Shown here: in pieces, positions 42,267 to 51,733 of the stretch
How positions within the stretch are numbered: the stretch's first letter is position 1
How the letters are laid out: every line of letters starts with the position of its first letter
Assembly (NCBI GenBank): GCA_022508485.1
Contig: JAFLVD010000004.1
Span: 1,495-65,494 of the forward strand
Origin: Clostridiales bacterium
Lineage (GTDB): Bacteria > Bacillota > Clostridia > Christensenellales > Pumilibacteraceae
DNA: 64,000 nt
Direction of reading: 5' to 3'
Translations under genes and position numbers: made by a program
Notes under the pieces: model-generated
Databases searched by the model: none
Told to the model about the DNA's origin: nothing
What the model saw: only the letters and a program-made list of their open reading frames with translations

Positions 42267-44285
42267 ATGACAAACGATGAACTGACGATATCCACAATCC
42301 GCGTTCTCTCCGCCGAAGCTATCGAAAAGGCGAAGAGCGGACACCCCGGAATTTGTCTCGGCGCGGCGCCTGCGGCGTACACGCTGTTTTCGAGGGTGTT
42401 AAAGCACAATCCCAAAAACCCCAACTTTTTCGACAGGGACAGGTTCGTGCTTTCCGCCGGACACGGTTCGGCGCTACTGTACTCGCTGCTTCACATCTTC
42501 GGCTACGGCTTATCCAAAGAGGATTTGATGCGGTTTCGTCAGCACACGTCAAAAACCCCCGGCCACCCCGAGTACGGCGTTACCGCCGGCGTCGAGGTTT
42601 CTACCGGTCCGCTCGGTCAGGGCATAGCTAACGCAGTTGGCTTCGCTCTTGCCGAAAAGGTTCTCGCCGACAAGTTCAACGAGCCGGACCTTAAACTTGT
42701 AGACCACTACACTTACGCACTTTGCGGCGACGGCTGCATGATGGAAGGCATAGAGAACGAGGCGGCGTCCTTAGCCGGCACGCTCAAACTCGGGAAGCTG
42801 ATTGTAATTTACGACAGCAACCGCATCACGATAGAGGGCAGTACAGACCTTGCGTTTACCGAGGACGTCGGAAAACGGCACGAGGCGCTCGGCTGGCAGG
42901 TTCTTAAAGTAAACGACGGCGAAAACATCGACAGCATCGAGGCGGCGTTAAAGCTTGCAAAGGACGAGACCGAAAAACCGTCGCTCGTTATAGTAAACAC
43001 GACGATAGGCTACGGCTCGCCGCTTGCCGGTACCAGCAAGTGCCACGGCGCGCCGCTCGGCGCGGATAACGTCAAGCAGCTTCGCGCAAACCTTTCCTAC
43101 AAGGCGAAGCCGTTTGAGGTAGCGCCGCAGGTAACGGATCACATTGCCTCTCTCGCGCCCACATTTAATAAGTACGAGTCGGAATGGAATAAAATCGTCA
43201 AGGCGTATAAAACCAAGTATCCCGAAAAGTACGAGGAATTCCAGGTATGGCGCAAGGGCGAAATCGATTTCGAGGCGCTTGACAGCATTTACGACATGCC
43301 CGAAAAGAGTGAGGCGACGCGCGCTTCGTCGCAGCGCATACTTAACAAAATAGCCGAGCAAAATCCGTTTATCATAGGCGGATCCGCCGACCTTGCTACG
43401 TCCAACATGGTCGTTATAGCGAACGGCGGCGACCTGTCCGCAACCGAGCTTGGCAGAAACATTCACTTCGGAATACGCGAGCACGCAATGGGAGCGATCT
43501 GCAACGGAATGTATTTGCACGGCGGACTGTTGCCGTTCTGCGCTACGTTTACAGTGTTTTCCGACTACATGAAAGCGGCTATCCGTATGAGCGCGCTTAT
43601 GAATATTCCCGTGGTGTACGTTTTCTCTCACGACTCGATAGGCGTGGGCGAGGACGGTCCTACCCACCAGCCGATTGAGCAGCTTGCAATGCTTCGCACC
43701 ATTCCCAACATAAAGGTTTTCCGCCCGGCGGACAGCAAGGAAACCGCGGCGGCGTACGAATCGGCGTGGACGGGCAAAAGTCCTACCGTAATCGTGCTAT
43801 CCCGTCAAAGCCTTCCTCAGCTCGACTGCACGACAACCGACGCGCTTTACGGCGGTTATATCGTAGCGGACAGCGAAAAGGAAACGCCGGACACTATTCT
43901 TATTTCCAACGGGTCCGAGCTGTCGCTCGCTCTCGCCGCCAAAAAGCAACTTAAAAAAGAGGGAATCGACGCAAGGGTCGTCAGTATGCCGTGCATGGAA
44001 CTGTTCGATATACAGACCCAAAAGTACCGCGAATCGGTGCTTCCGACCAGAGTGCGCGCTCGTGTTGCGATAGAGGCCGGAAGATCCCAAAGCTGGTATA
44101 AGTACGTCGGGCTTGACGGCGAGTGCTGCTGTATCGACACCTTCGGTATGTCCGCACCTGCCGATATAATGTTTGAAATCTGCGGCTTTAACGTGGATAA
44201 CGTTGTTAAGCTCGCCAAAAAGACAATTAAGACGTGCGCAAAATCGGCCGCATTTGTCGGAACGGAAGCGAGCGATGACGAGTAA
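42267..44285 (+). CDS. tkt: Transketolase
   Basis: 672 residues, complete single-chain enzyme. Thiamine-diphosphate-dependent two-carbon transfer in the pentose phosphate pathway; supplies erythrose-4-phosphate for the neighbouring shikimate genes. Motifs: [48 protein letters not shown], the diphosphate site [33 protein letters not shown] with the catalytic Glu, and [21 protein letters not shown] ([15 protein letters not shown]). Good Shine-Dalgarno GAGGAG. Ends overlapping yfbR by 11 nt. Confidence 0.95.
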   Translation: MTNDELTISTIRVLSAEAIEKAKSGHPGICLGAAPAAYTLFSRVLKHNPKNPNFFDRDRFVLSAGHGSALLYSLLHIFGYGLSKEDLMRFRQHTSKTPGHPEYGVTAGVEVSTGPLGQGIANAVGFALAEKVLADKFNEPDLKLVDHYTYALCGDGCMMEGIENEAASLAGTLKLGKLIVIYDSNRITIEGSTDLAFTEDVGKRHEALGWQVLKVNDGENIDSIEAALKLAKDETEKPSLVIVNTTIGYGSPLAGTSKCHGAPLGADNVKQLRANLSYKAKPFEVAPQVTDHIASLAPTFNKYESEWNKIVKAYKTKYPEKYEEFQVWRKGEIDFEALDSIYDMPEKSEATRASSQRILNKIAEQNPFIIGGSADLATSNMVVIANGGDLSATELGRNIHFGIREHAMGAICNGMYLHGGLLPFCATFTVFSDYMKAAIRMSALMNIPVVYVFSHDSIGVGEDGPTHQPIEQLAMLRTIPNIKVFRPADSKETAAAYESAWTGKSPTVIVLSRQSLPQLDCTTTDALYGGYIVADSEKETPDTILISNGSELSLALAAKKQLKKEGIDARVVSMPCMELFDIQTQKYRESVLPTRVRARVAIEAGRSQSWYKYVGLDGECCCIDTFGMSAPADIMFEICGFNVDNVVKLAKKTIKTCAKSAAFVGTEASDDE

Positions 44286-44859
44286 GTTTTTCGGTTTTTT
44301 GGATAGAATGAAGCTCATCGACAGATGGGCGCTTATGCGTAACACCGCAAAAGAGGACGTCGCCCAGCACACAATGCAGGTCGCGCTGATTGCGCACGCG
44401 CTTTGCGTTATAGAAAACAAGCTGTACGGCGGAAAGCTCGACGCGGAAAAGGCGGCGGTGCTCGCGCTTTATCACGAGTCGGCGGAGGTCGTTACCGGCG
44501 ATCTTCCCACACCCGTAAAGTACTACGACGCGGATATAAACAGAGCGTACAAAAACATCGAGGAAAGAGCGGAAAAGAAGCTTATCGAAACGCTTCCCGA
44601 CGAGCTTAAAGAATGCTTTGCGCCGTGCGTTCAGCCCGACAAGACCTCGCAAGAGTACGTCATGGTTAAACGTGCGGATAAGCTTAGCGCTCTTATTAAA
44701 TGCGCGGAAGAGCTTGCCGCAAACAACAACGAGTTTAAGTCCGCCTACGACTCCACGCTTAAAATCCTTTCTATCGCGCCCGAAAAATCGGTAAAATACT
44801 TTATCGACGTATTTCTTCCTGCTTATTCCGAGAGCCTCGACTATCTTTTGGACGAGTAG
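44275..44859 (+). CDS. yfbR: YfbR-type 5'-deoxynucleotidase (HD domain)
   Basis: 194 residues. The track's frame starts inside tkt; ATG 44275 gives the family N-terminus [21 protein letters not shown]. Hydrolyses deoxynucleoside 5'-monophosphates. Metal and substrate motifs: [13 protein letters not shown] and [20 protein letters not shown]. The HD pair after the second His reads HE rather than HD, a conservative Asp-to-Glu change in a metal ligand. Late [16 protein letters not shown] holds the last Asp. Overlaps tkt by 11 nt, so co-expressed; ends before a shared terminator. Confidence 0.88.
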   Translation: MTSKFFGFLDRMKLIDRWALMRNTAKEDVAQHTMQVALIAHALCVIENKLYGGKLDAEKAAVLALYHESAEVVTGDLPTPVKYYDADINRAYKNIEERAEKKLIETLPDELKECFAPCVQPDKTSQEYVMVKRADKLSALIKCAEELAANNNEFKSAYDSTLKILSIAPEKSVKYFIDVFLPAYSESLDYLLDE

Positions 44860-44883
44860 AATAAAAAAGTATTTTGTAAAAAA

Positions 44884-44913
44884 CAACCCACCGTTAAAAT
44901 CGCGGTGGGTTTT
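44884..44913. terminator. Bidirectional terminator
   Basis: AACCCACCG / CGGTGGGTT stem with a 9-nt loop and TTTTT on the plus side. Serves yfbR and the convergent membrane-protein gene. Confidence 0.8.
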
Positions 44914-44930
44914 TCGATTGGATATTCGAG

Positions 44931-45494
44931 TTAGTTTTTTGCGTTTTCGTATACTTTGGTATTATTATTGTTTTCCTTAATAATTTCTTCCGCTTTTTCC
45001 CGAAGCTCGTCGGATTCCTTACCCTTAGTGAGTTTCCATTTAGATAATGCATTTAAGAATTCGCTGAATTTGCCCCTGTAGATATGCCATTTTACAATAA
45101 AGAGCGTTAAAAGCGTTGATCCTCCTAAAAAGGCAAAAATTGCCGGAAAAAATAAATAAAACATATCGTTGTCAATTGTGGTTTCAATAATAGCAACTAT
45201 CAGAAAAATAGTTGCAAAAACAAGGGCGATAATGCCCCAAGTTAGCAATGCCTTGCTCGGTTTGTCTTCTGTCCATTCCGGTTTAGTCTCAGTGATTTCG
45301 TAGAATTGTTTTTCTAATTCCGCAACCTCTTGATACCAAGGTGAATTTTTTTCACGTACAAATGTTAAATTGGCAAGAGTATAAAGGGGGCGATTGTCAG
45401 TCATTTCCCACCCAAAAGACTCATGTGTTTTAGATATTTCATTGACACTGTATTCATCAGGATTACACTGTACAGTCTTTGTTTCTTTTGCCAT
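44931..45494 (-). CDS. Hypothetical AT-rich two-TM protein
   Basis: 187 residues, family not recognised. A hydrophilic N-terminal domain of about 80 residues, two membrane helices (about 86-107 and 114-137), then a charged helical tail with KSDELREKAEEIIKEN. The N-terminal ETKTVQCNPDEYSVNEISKTHESFGWEM may sense or bind something in the cytosol. Clearly more AT-rich than its neighbours, with codons such as AAA, GAA, ATA dominating, which hints at acquisition. Ribosome site GCGAGG. Own promoter; no partner genes. Confidence 0.55.
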   Translation of the reverse strand: MAKETKTVQCNPDEYSVNEISKTHESFGWEMTDNRPLYTLANLTFVREKNSPWYQEVAELEKQFYEITETKPEWTEDKPSKALLTWGIIALVFATIFLIVAIIETTIDNDMFYLFFPAIFAFLGGSTLLTLFIVKWHIYRGKFSEFLNALSKWKLTKGKESDELREKAEEIIKENNNNTKVYENAKN

Positions 45495-45517
45495 AAAAAC
45501 CTCGCTTATTACAATAA

Positions 45518-45547
45518 AGTATATTATAATGATATATTTATTGTCAA
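45518..45547 (-). promoter_or_regulatory. Sigma-A promoter of the AT-rich membrane-protein gene
   Basis: On the minus strand: TTGACA, 18-bp spacer, TATACT. Confidence 0.7.
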
Positions 45548-45580
45548 GCTTTTTTAGCTGTAAGATTAGAGTATATATGA

Positions 45581-45599
45581 CTCCCCTTACACAGGGGAG
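45581..45599. repeat. CTCCCC-TTACACA-GGGGAG hairpin, possible dispersed repeat fragment
   Basis: A short inverted repeat in a 227-bp spacer that otherwise shows no gene. The CTCCCCTTACACAGGGGAGGC form resembles a repeat often found between genes in gut Clostridia (from memory). Confidence 0.4.
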
Positions 45600-45721
45600 G
45601 CTTTATATAATACGCAGCTTTATACCACGCCTAATTTACTTTGATATATAAATTGCCTAATGCAGTGCGTTTTTTTGGGGTCGAGATTATTGTTGTATAA
45701 TTGATTAAGTTTTGCGGCGTG

Positions 45722-46582
45722 CTAATCTTCCTTTCTTGTGTCGCCGGTAAAGAATAGGGCGACGGTGCCGGGGCCGGAATGACTGCCTATAACAAAGCCG
45801 AGCGGCAGAATGAGAGGGGAAAGACCGAGCTTAGACTGTATCTCGTCGGCAACGTATTTAGCGTCGTCGTAGCAGTCGCCGTGCGTAATGTATACGGTTT
45901 TGCTTGCGCCGTTATAGCGTTCTTCGATTTTGTCCACAAGACATTTAAGCGATTTGCGCCTGCCCATAGTCTTTTTTATTGCGATAAGCCTGCCTTCCTC
46001 GTCGACGTGGAGTAACGGCTTAATGTTTAAAATCTTTCCGAGTATCGCCGAACCGCGGCTTAATCTTCCGCCACGAGCAAGGTATTTAAGGTCGTCGACA
46101 ACAAAGTAGTGAAGAATGTGGCCGCGAAGCGATAGGGCGTAATCGTATGCTTGTTCTGCGGACAGACCTTCGTTCCGCTTTTCGTTTACAAGCGTTACGA
46201 ATAAGCCTTCGCCGCCCGACGCGCACTTGCTGTCCACGACGTACACCTTGTTTGCGCTACTTTCGTTTAACGTTTTTGCGGCGGCTTTAAAGCACTCGTA
46301 CGTACCCGAAAGCACGCTTGCAAACGACAAAAACAGCACGTCCTTTCCGTGAGAGAGAAGTTCTTTTAAAAACTCGGTTGCGGCTTGCTCGTTCGCCATC
46401 GAGGTGGACGTTTTCGCGCCGCTGCGCATCATATCGTAAAAGTCCTTGGCGGAAAGCGAGCTTTGGTCCGAGTACTCTTTGTCGTTTACAAAAAACGACA
46501 AAGAAATACAACGGATATCCTTTTCGTTAAGCATATCCGTCGTAAGGTCGCAGGTGGAATCGGTTGCGAGAATAAATTCCAT
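45722..46582 (-). CDS. DegV-family fatty-acid-binding protein
   Basis: 286 residues. DegV/FakB proteins bind a fatty acid and present it to FakA kinase for phospholipid synthesis; no FakA is in the window. Signatures: ILATDSTCDLTTDML at the N-terminus, TSTSMANEQAATEFL, FASVLSGTYECFKAA, VVDSKCASGGEGLFV, and the C-terminal HSGPGTVALFFTGD. The motif after Asp (LSGTY) is the usual fatty-acid-carboxylate site. GAGGTG lies 8 nt before the ATG. It trails the argF-GNAT genes by 56 nt and may be on their transcript, though unrelated to arginine. Confidence 0.88.
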   Translation of the reverse strand: MEFILATDSTCDLTTDMLNEKDIRCISLSFFVNDKEYSDQSSLSAKDFYDMMRSGAKTSTSMANEQAATEFLKELLSHGKDVLFLSFASVLSGTYECFKAAAKTLNESSANKVYVVDSKCASGGEGLFVTLVNEKRNEGLSAEQAYDYALSLRGHILHYFVVDDLKYLARGGRLSRGSAILGKILNIKPLLHVDEEGRLIAIKKTMGRRKSLKCLVDKIEERYNGASKTVYITHGDCYDDAKYVADEIQSKLGLSPLILPLGFVIGSHSGPGTVALFFTGDTRKED

Positions 46583-46638
46583 TAGTAAACACCTCTATAA
46601 ATTATGTACTTTTTCGTGGGGTGCTTCTATGTGTTTGT

Positions 46639-47145
46639 TTACTGTAAAAAGGCAGGGGACAAATCGACGCCGCCGTCGGTTAAGTCGAGTACGAAAAGCG
46701 CTCTTACGTATCCGCGGTCGAACGAGGTGGAGTGAACGTAAAACTGTTTGCCGTAGTAATAGCGCGCGAGCCTGTAATACTTGGAATTTGAATGAAGAGC
46801 GATGCTCTTTGCGCCGTTATTCTGCGCAAACGTTACCGCCGCGTCAAGCAGGGCGGAACCGAGGCCGGAGTTGGTTATCTTGGGGCTTACGCCGAAACGG
46901 TAGATATACCAAAGGTCGTCGGACAGCTTTTTAACCCTTATCGAGCCGCACATCTCGCCGAAGCGTTCTACGACGAACACGGCGTGGTTTACTATGTCGC
47001 TGAGCGTCGTCTCGATTGTTTCGCTAAGCGCCTTTACCTCGTACTTTACGTTAAGCTCGTCTTGATAGAGCGAAAACGATTCTTTTGTAATCCTAAGGAC
47101 GTCGGGCGCGTCCTCGGCAACGGCTTGTCTTATTGCAAGATACAT
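46639..47145 (-). CDS. GNAT acetyltransferase, candidate N-acetylglutamate synthase
   Basis: 168 residues, GNAT fold: IRQAVAEDAPDVLRI at the N-terminus, the central VVERFGEMCGSIRV strand pair, and an acetyl-CoA loop region VSPKITNSGLGSALLDAAVTFAQNNG (Q/RxxGxG/A reads NSGLGS). Its ATG shares a base with the argF stop (TAATG), so it is translated directly after argF. The operon lacks argJ, argA and argE. A GNAT so tightly linked to arginine genes could make N-acetylglutamate. This is inference from position; it lacks anything diagnostic, and a protein-acetylating role is equally possible. Confidence 0.6.
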   Translation of the reverse strand: MYLAIRQAVAEDAPDVLRITKESFSLYQDELNVKYEVKALSETIETTLSDIVNHAVFVVERFGEMCGSIRVKKLSDDLWYIYRFGVSPKITNSGLGSALLDAAVTFAQNNGAKSIALHSNSKYYRLARYYYGKQFYVHSTSFDRGYVRALFVLDLTDGGVDLSPAFLQ

Positions 47146-48092
47146 TATTTTTTACCCATAAGTAGGCACATGACCGCTTTTTGCGCGTGCAGACGGTTTT
47201 CCGCTTCCTCGAAAATTATCGAGCGCGACGAGTCGATTACGTCCACGGTAACTTCCTCGCCGCGGTGGGCGGGCAGGCAGTGCATAAACACCGCGTTTTT
47301 GTTTGCGAGCGCGAGCACGTCGCCGTTAACCTGGTAGGGCATAAGCGCCTTTTCCTTTGCCGGGTCTTTGGCTTGTCCCATAGAGAAGAATACGTCGGTG
47401 TACAGCGCGTCGGCGTCCTTTGCGGCTTCCTCGACGCTGTTCGTTACCGTTACGTCGCCTATCTTTTTTGCTGCGGCGACGATATCGGGGTTGGGCTCAA
47501 AACCTTTGGGCGAGCAGACGCACACCTTCATGCCGGTTTTGGCGCCTGCAAGCATAAGCGAGTGCGCCATGTTGTTTCCGTCGCCGAAGTAGGAAAGCTT
47601 AACGCCCTCGAGCCTGCCGTACGTTTCCCAAAGCGTGAATATGTCGGCAAGAGCCTGGCAGGGGTGAAAGTCGTCGGTAAGTCCGTTTATAACCGAAAAG
47701 GTGCCGTACTGCGCGAGCATGTCCACGTCCGACTGCTTAAAGGTTCTTATCATTACGCCGTCAATCCCGTACCTGGAAAGCACGCGTGCGGTGTCCTCTA
47801 TCGTTTCGCCCCTGCCGAGCTGAATGTCGTTGCTCGAAAGAAAGAGCGAGTGTCCGCCGAGCTGGTGCATACCCATTTCGAACGATACGCGAGTGCGCGT
47901 CGACGACTTGGAAAAAATCATCGCAAGGGTTTTGCCCTTTAACAGCTCGTGCTTTTTGCCGCGACGGAACGCCGATTTGAGCGACGCCGCAAGATGTAAT
48001 ATTTCGTATATGTCCGAAGAGGAATAATCGAGTAGGTTGAGAAGGTGTTTATGTTCTATCCGGCCCTTCGGCTTGTAAGACGATATGTCCAT
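47145..48092 (-). CDS. argF: Ornithine carbamoyltransferase
   Basis: 315 residues. Makes citrulline from ornithine and carbamoyl phosphate. Carbamoyl-phosphate loop SKSSTRTRVSFEMGMHQLGGHSL, RTFKQSDVDMLAQYG, HPCQALADIFTLWE, the ornithine loop DVFFSMGQAKD (family DxxxSMG), and FMHCLPAHRGEEV. Ribosome site AAAGGAG. It has its own promoter (48158-48186), separated from argD by a terminator, so argF-GNAT can be expressed apart from argCBD. Anabolic role is favoured by context. Confidence 0.93.
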   Translation of the reverse strand: MDISSYKPKGRIEHKHLLNLLDYSSSDIYEILHLAASLKSAFRRGKKHELLKGKTLAMIFSKSSTRTRVSFEMGMHQLGGHSLFLSSNDIQLGRGETIEDTARVLSRYGIDGVMIRTFKQSDVDMLAQYGTFSVINGLTDDFHPCQALADIFTLWETYGRLEGVKLSYFGDGNNMAHSLMLAGAKTGMKVCVCSPKGFEPNPDIVAAAKKIGDVTVTNSVEEAAKDADALYTDVFFSMGQAKDPAKEKALMPYQVNGDVLALANKNAVFMHCLPAHRGEEVTVDVIDSSRSIIFEEAENRLHAQKAVMCLLMGKK

Positions 48093-48157
48093 GTTTCTCC
48101 TTTGCGTTTATACGCCTTATTCTCGGCATAAAGCCGCGGCTGTATAATTATGTATAT

Positions 48158-48186
48158 ATTATAACAGTTTTGTTATTTTAAAGCAA
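48158..48186 (-). promoter_or_regulatory. Promoter of argF with AT-rich candidate ArgR site
   Basis: On the minus strand: TTGCTT, 17-bp spacer, TATAAT, followed at once by ATATACATAATTATACA. The adjacent TGTATAATTATGTATA-type inverted repeat fits an ArgR box in style only. Confidence 0.6.
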
Positions 48187-48247
48187 GTAAAAGTAACGGC
48201 TTTTGATTTTTAGTTGCTTTTTTAAGGGCGAAAAACCGCGTTTTATG

Positions 48248-48276
48248 AAAAAAGCGGCAGATTATGCCGCTTTTTT
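48248..48276 (-). terminator. Terminator between argD and argF
   Basis: A perfect 12-bp stem (AAAAAAGCGGCA / TGCCGCTTTTTT) with a GATTA loop; on the minus strand a six-T run follows. Confidence 0.85.
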
Positions 48277-48299
48277 CAGTATCGATGAAACGATTTAAA

Positions 48300-49490
48300 C
48301 TAAATGTTTGTCGAGGCGCAAATTTCGTCGAGCGCAGATATAAGTCCGTCGATTTCCTCTTTCGTAATAGTAAGGGGCGGAATGAGCCTTATCGTGTTGT
48401 TGCCTGCCACGTTTACAAGGTATCCGCGCTCTCTTAATTTGTTGTCGAACACCGCCGCCGGAAGCTTGTCGATAAGCTGAATTCCGCGCATAAGTCCTTT
48501 GCCTCGAATGTCCGATATAAAGTTATATTTAGAGAAGTGGGCGAGCCGTTCGCCTAAATATTCGCCTACGGCCGCCGAGCTTTCGAGAAGTCCGCTCGTT
48601 AAAATTTCGAGCGTCTTTTTTGCCGCCGCGCAGGCAAGCGAGTTGCCGCCGAATGTAGAGCCGTGGTCGCCGAGCCTGAATGCGGTGCCGACTTCCTCGC
48701 TCGCAAGGCAGGCGCCCATCGGGATTCCGCCTGCAATACCCTTTGCCATTGTGATAATGTCGGGCTGTATGCCGAAGTGCTCGAACGAGAAAAGCTTGCC
48801 CGTTCTGCCCATGCCGGTCTGAACCTCGTCGACCGCGAAAAGTATTCCACGCGACTTGCAAAGCGCGTACGCGTTGACTATAAAATCGTTGGTAAAAGGG
48901 CGCACGCCGCGCTCGCCCTGAATCGTTTCGATAAGCACGCCGCACACCGAGTCGTCGAGCTTACTTTTAAAGTCCTCGAAGTCGTTATACTTAAAGTGCT
49001 CGAAGCCCTCGGGAAGCGGTGCATACGCCTCGTGCTGCGAGGCGTTGTCGGTTGCGGTGAGCGTTGCGAGCGTTCTGCCGTGGAACGCGCCCTCCGACGC
49101 GAGGATTTTGCACGGCTTGCCGCTGTTTGCCGCGTATCTACGCATAAGCTTTATGGCGCACTCGTTGGCCTCCGCGCCGCTGTTGCATAAAAATATGCGT
49201 TTAAAGCCCGATTTTTCGGCGAGAAGGGCGAGATACTCCGACTGCACCTGCGTATAGTAGTGGTTGGACACGTGCATCAGTTTATGCACCTGCTCGCACA
49301 CCGCCGCGGTGTATTCGGGGTGGTTGTAGCCGAGGATATTCGTGGCGATGCCTGCGACAAAATCGACGTACTTGTTGCCGTTTATGTCGTAAAGACAGTT
49401 GCCTTCGCCGTGATCGATGCAAAGATTATGCCGCGAAAATACCGGCATGTAGTTCTCCGCCTCGATTTCCTTGATTTTATTTAAATTCAT
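48300..49490 (-). CDS. argD: Acetylornithine aminotransferase
   Basis: 396 residues from ATG 49490; the track's TTG lies in front of a GGTGGG that is better read as the ribosome site, 7 nt upstream of this ATG. PLP enzyme converting N-acetylglutamate semialdehyde to N-acetylornithine. Motifs: VDFVAGIATNILGYNHPEY, CNSGAEANECAIKLMRRY, FHGRTLATLTAT, the PLP Asp in FAVDEVQTGMGRTGKLF, the Schiff-base Lys in ITMAKGIAGGIPMGA and GSTFGGNSLACAAA. Third gene of argC-argB-argD, ended by the terminator at 48248. Confidence 0.93.
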   Translation of the reverse strand: MNLNKIKEIEAENYMPVFSRHNLCIDHGEGNCLYDINGNKYVDFVAGIATNILGYNHPEYTAAVCEQVHKLMHVSNHYYTQVQSEYLALLAEKSGFKRIFLCNSGAEANECAIKLMRRYAANSGKPCKILASEGAFHGRTLATLTATDNASQHEAYAPLPEGFEHFKYNDFEDFKSKLDDSVCGVLIETIQGERGVRPFTNDFIVNAYALCKSRGILFAVDEVQTGMGRTGKLFSFEHFGIQPDIITMAKGIAGGIPMGACLASEEVGTAFRLGDHGSTFGGNSLACAAAKKTLEILTSGLLESSAAVGEYLGERLAHFSKYNFISDIRGKGLMRGIQLIDKLPAAVFDNKLRERGYLVNVAGNNTIRLIPPLTITKEEIDGLISALDEICASTNI

Positions 49491-49617
49491 TTTTTTGCCC
49501 ACCAATCATTTTATTGTTGTCAAGCGTATGCAGTCTGTTTGTATTTATCTGTTAGTTTAACAAGCAGGCTTTTGCCCACCTATATTTATTTTTTGCGTGT
49601 TGTGTAATGCGCGAACT

Positions 49618-50481
49618 TTACCGTTCTATCATTGTGCCTACGCCGTCGTCGGTGAACAGCTCTAAGAGTATCGAGTGGGGAAGCGTGCCGTTTAGAACGA
49701 GGACGCTGCCTATTCCGCGCTCGATTGCGTCGATACAGCTGTTGGCCTTAGGCACCATGCCTCCCGAGATTGCGCCGCTGTCTATCATCTTTCTAAGCTC
49801 GGCGACCGAAATTCTGTCGATAAGCGTTTCTTTGTCGTTCTTGTTTGCCATAATGCCGTCGATGTCGGACAGGAACAGCAGCTTTTCGGCGTGCATTGCC
49901 GCGCCTATTGCCGCCGCGGCAGTATCCGCGTTTACGTTGTAGCTGTTGCCTTCCTCATCGGTCGCTATGGAAGCTATAACGGGGATAAACTCGTCCTTTG
50001 CAAGCACTTCGAGAAGCTTTGCGTTGATTTCTGTGATTTTTCCGACGTAGCCGAGGTTGTCGTCGAGCTTTTCCGCCTTTATCAGCTGGGAATCCTTGCC
50101 GCAAAGCCCGATTGCCTTTACGCCGAGCGTGTTCAACGTGCCGGCGATGTTCTTGTTAAGCTTGCCGCAAAGAATCATTTGCGCGACTTCCATAGTATCC
50201 TCGTCGGTTACTCTGAGTCCGTTGCAAAACTGCGGCTTAATGCCGAGACGGGAGAGCATCTTGTTTATCTCGGGTCCGCCGCCGTGGACGAGTATGGGGT
50301 TTACGCCCACGATCTTTAACGCGGCGATATCTTGAAGTATAGTCGCCGTTATTTCCTCGTCGCCCATTGCGTTTCCGCCGTATTTAATGACTATCGTTTT
50401 GCCCGAGTACTGGTGTATGTAGGGTAACGCTTCGCAGATTATCTTTGCGCGCTCGATTGTCGATTTGAATGATTCCTTCAT
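49618..50481 (-). CDS. argB: Acetylglutamate kinase
   Basis: 287 residues. Phosphorylates N-acetylglutamate. Motifs: VIKYGGNAMGD, VHGGGPEINKMLSRLG, NGLRVTDEDTMEVAQMIL, GLCGKDSQLI, the late LFLSDIDGIM and SGGMVPKANSCIDAIERG. No N-terminal helix of the arginine-inhibited hexameric type is obvious: the protein begins directly before the kinase fold with a 25-residue helix (KESFKSTIERAKIICEAL), so feedback inhibition is uncertain. Ribosome site GAGGAA 9 nt upstream. Confidence 0.94.
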   Translation of the reverse strand: MKESFKSTIERAKIICEALPYIHQYSGKTIVIKYGGNAMGDEEITATILQDIAALKIVGVNPILVHGGGPEINKMLSRLGIKPQFCNGLRVTDEDTMEVAQMILCGKLNKNIAGTLNTLGVKAIGLCGKDSQLIKAEKLDDNLGYVGKITEINAKLLEVLAKDEFIPVIASIATDEEGNSYNVNADTAAAAIGAAMHAEKLLFLSDIDGIMANKNDKETLIDRISVAELRKMIDSGAISGGMVPKANSCIDAIERGIGSVLVLNGTLPHSILLELFTDDGVGTMIER

Positions 50482-50600
50482 TATATATATTCCTCTTGTC
50501 TTGATGTCGTGATTGTAATGTGGCCTTGTTAGTTAGGTTAGGTAAACGGCAGTCGCTCTTAACTGTAAGCAGGTAAATCCGAGAACCGAATCCGCGATTG

Positions 50601-51599
50601 TTATATCGGTGCGTTTACGGGAAGTCCGCTCGTTTCCTCGAAGCCGAACATGATGTTCATGTTTTGCACGGCCTGACCTGCGGCGCCCTTTAAAAGATTG
50701 TCGAGTACGGACACTATAATTCCGTGTCCCACGCCGTCGAACCTTGCCGAAAAAACGCATTTGTTGGTGTGTGCAACGTGCGCTATTTCGGGAAGCGAAT
50801 CCGAATAAGATACGAACGTTTCGCCCTCGTACGCGCCCTTTAAAGCCGATTTAGCCGCTTCCTCGTCCTTAACCGTAAAGTAGACGGTGGAAAGTATTCC
50901 GCGTTTTATGGGCAGAAGGTGAGGTGTGAATATAATTTTGTGCCCGATTTTTTCCTCTATCTCGGGTGCGTGGCGGTGGGTAAAAACACCGTACGCTTTA
51001 AAGTTTTCGTCGAGCGTTGTAAACGAGTACGCCTCGTCGCTTTTTCTGCCGGCGCCGCTCACTCCGCTCTTGCTGTCGATAACGACGTTATCTATAAGCT
51101 TGTTTTTTGTAAGCGGAATAAGAGGAAGCACAGCGCTCGTTACGTAGCAGCCGGGATTGGATACGAGTGCGGCGGTCTTTATTTTATCGCGGTTAACCTC
51201 GCACAGTCCGTACACCGCTTTTTTGTTAAGGTCGGGTCGGGGGTGGGTTACGCCGTACGTTTTTTCGTAGACCGAAATATCGTCGAAGCGGTAGTCGGCG
51301 GACAGGTCGATAACGCGTATTCCTTTGTCGATAAGGTTTCCGCAAATCTCCGCGCCGGCGGTCTGCGGAAGAGCGACGAACACGACGTCGCATGCGTAAA
51401 TGTCGGCGGAGTCCGGCTCGGTAAAAGTGAGAGCACACGAGAGCGCAGGGAAAGCCTCGCACACCTTTTTACCTAACTGCGCGCGGCTTGTTACCGCGTT
51501 AAGCTCGGCGTACGGGTGAGAGGATATAAGCCGCAAAACTTCCATACCGGCATAGCCGTTGGCGCCGATTATTCCTACCTTGATTTTAGCTTTCTTCAT
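50601..51599 (-). CDS. argC: N-acetyl-gamma-glutamyl-phosphate reductase
   Basis: 332 residues. The track begins ten codons earlier, but that ATG is only 2 nt from the -10 box; MKKAKIKVGIIGANGYAGMEVLRLI from 51599 is the proper N-terminus. NADPH reduction of N-acetylglutamyl phosphate. Cofactor loop GANGYAG, catalytic Cys in LVSNPGCYVTSAVLPL, and the C-terminal catalytic His region TPHLLPIKRGILSTVYF. First gene of argC-argB-argD. argJ, usual between argC and argB, is absent. Confidence 0.92.
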   Translation of the reverse strand: MKKAKIKVGIIGANGYAGMEVLRLISSHPYAELNAVTSRAQLGKKVCEAFPALSCALTFTEPDSADIYACDVVFVALPQTAGAEICGNLIDKGIRVIDLSADYRFDDISVYEKTYGVTHPRPDLNKKAVYGLCEVNRDKIKTAALVSNPGCYVTSAVLPLIPLTKNKLIDNVVIDSKSGVSGAGRKSDEAYSFTTLDENFKAYGVFTHRHAPEIEEKIGHKIIFTPHLLPIKRGILSTVYFTVKDEEAAKSALKGAYEGETFVSYSDSLPEIAHVAHTNKCVFSARFDGVGHGIIVSVLDNLLKGAAGQAVQNMNIMFGFEETSGLPVNAPI

Positions 51600-51631
51600 A
51601 TCAACCCAATCGAAATATTTATTATACATTG

Positions 51632-51660
51632 ATTATATACAAATTCGATAAAAAAAGCAA
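51632..51660 (-). promoter_or_regulatory. Promoter of argCBD
   Basis: On the minus strand: TTGCTT, 17-bp spacer, TATAAT, then CAATGTATAATAAATATT, a candidate ArgR half-site. Same boxes and spacing as the argF promoter. Confidence 0.65.
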
Positions 51661-51733
51661 CAAATATAACTATATTTTATAAACAGTAGCTTATGACATA
51701 AACAGTAGACGATGCCGTGCGAGCTAAAAACAC

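Noticed and set aside
45600-45721. Small gene in the spacer before degV
   Set aside because: No open frame with a ribosome site; only A/T-rich DNA and a hairpin.
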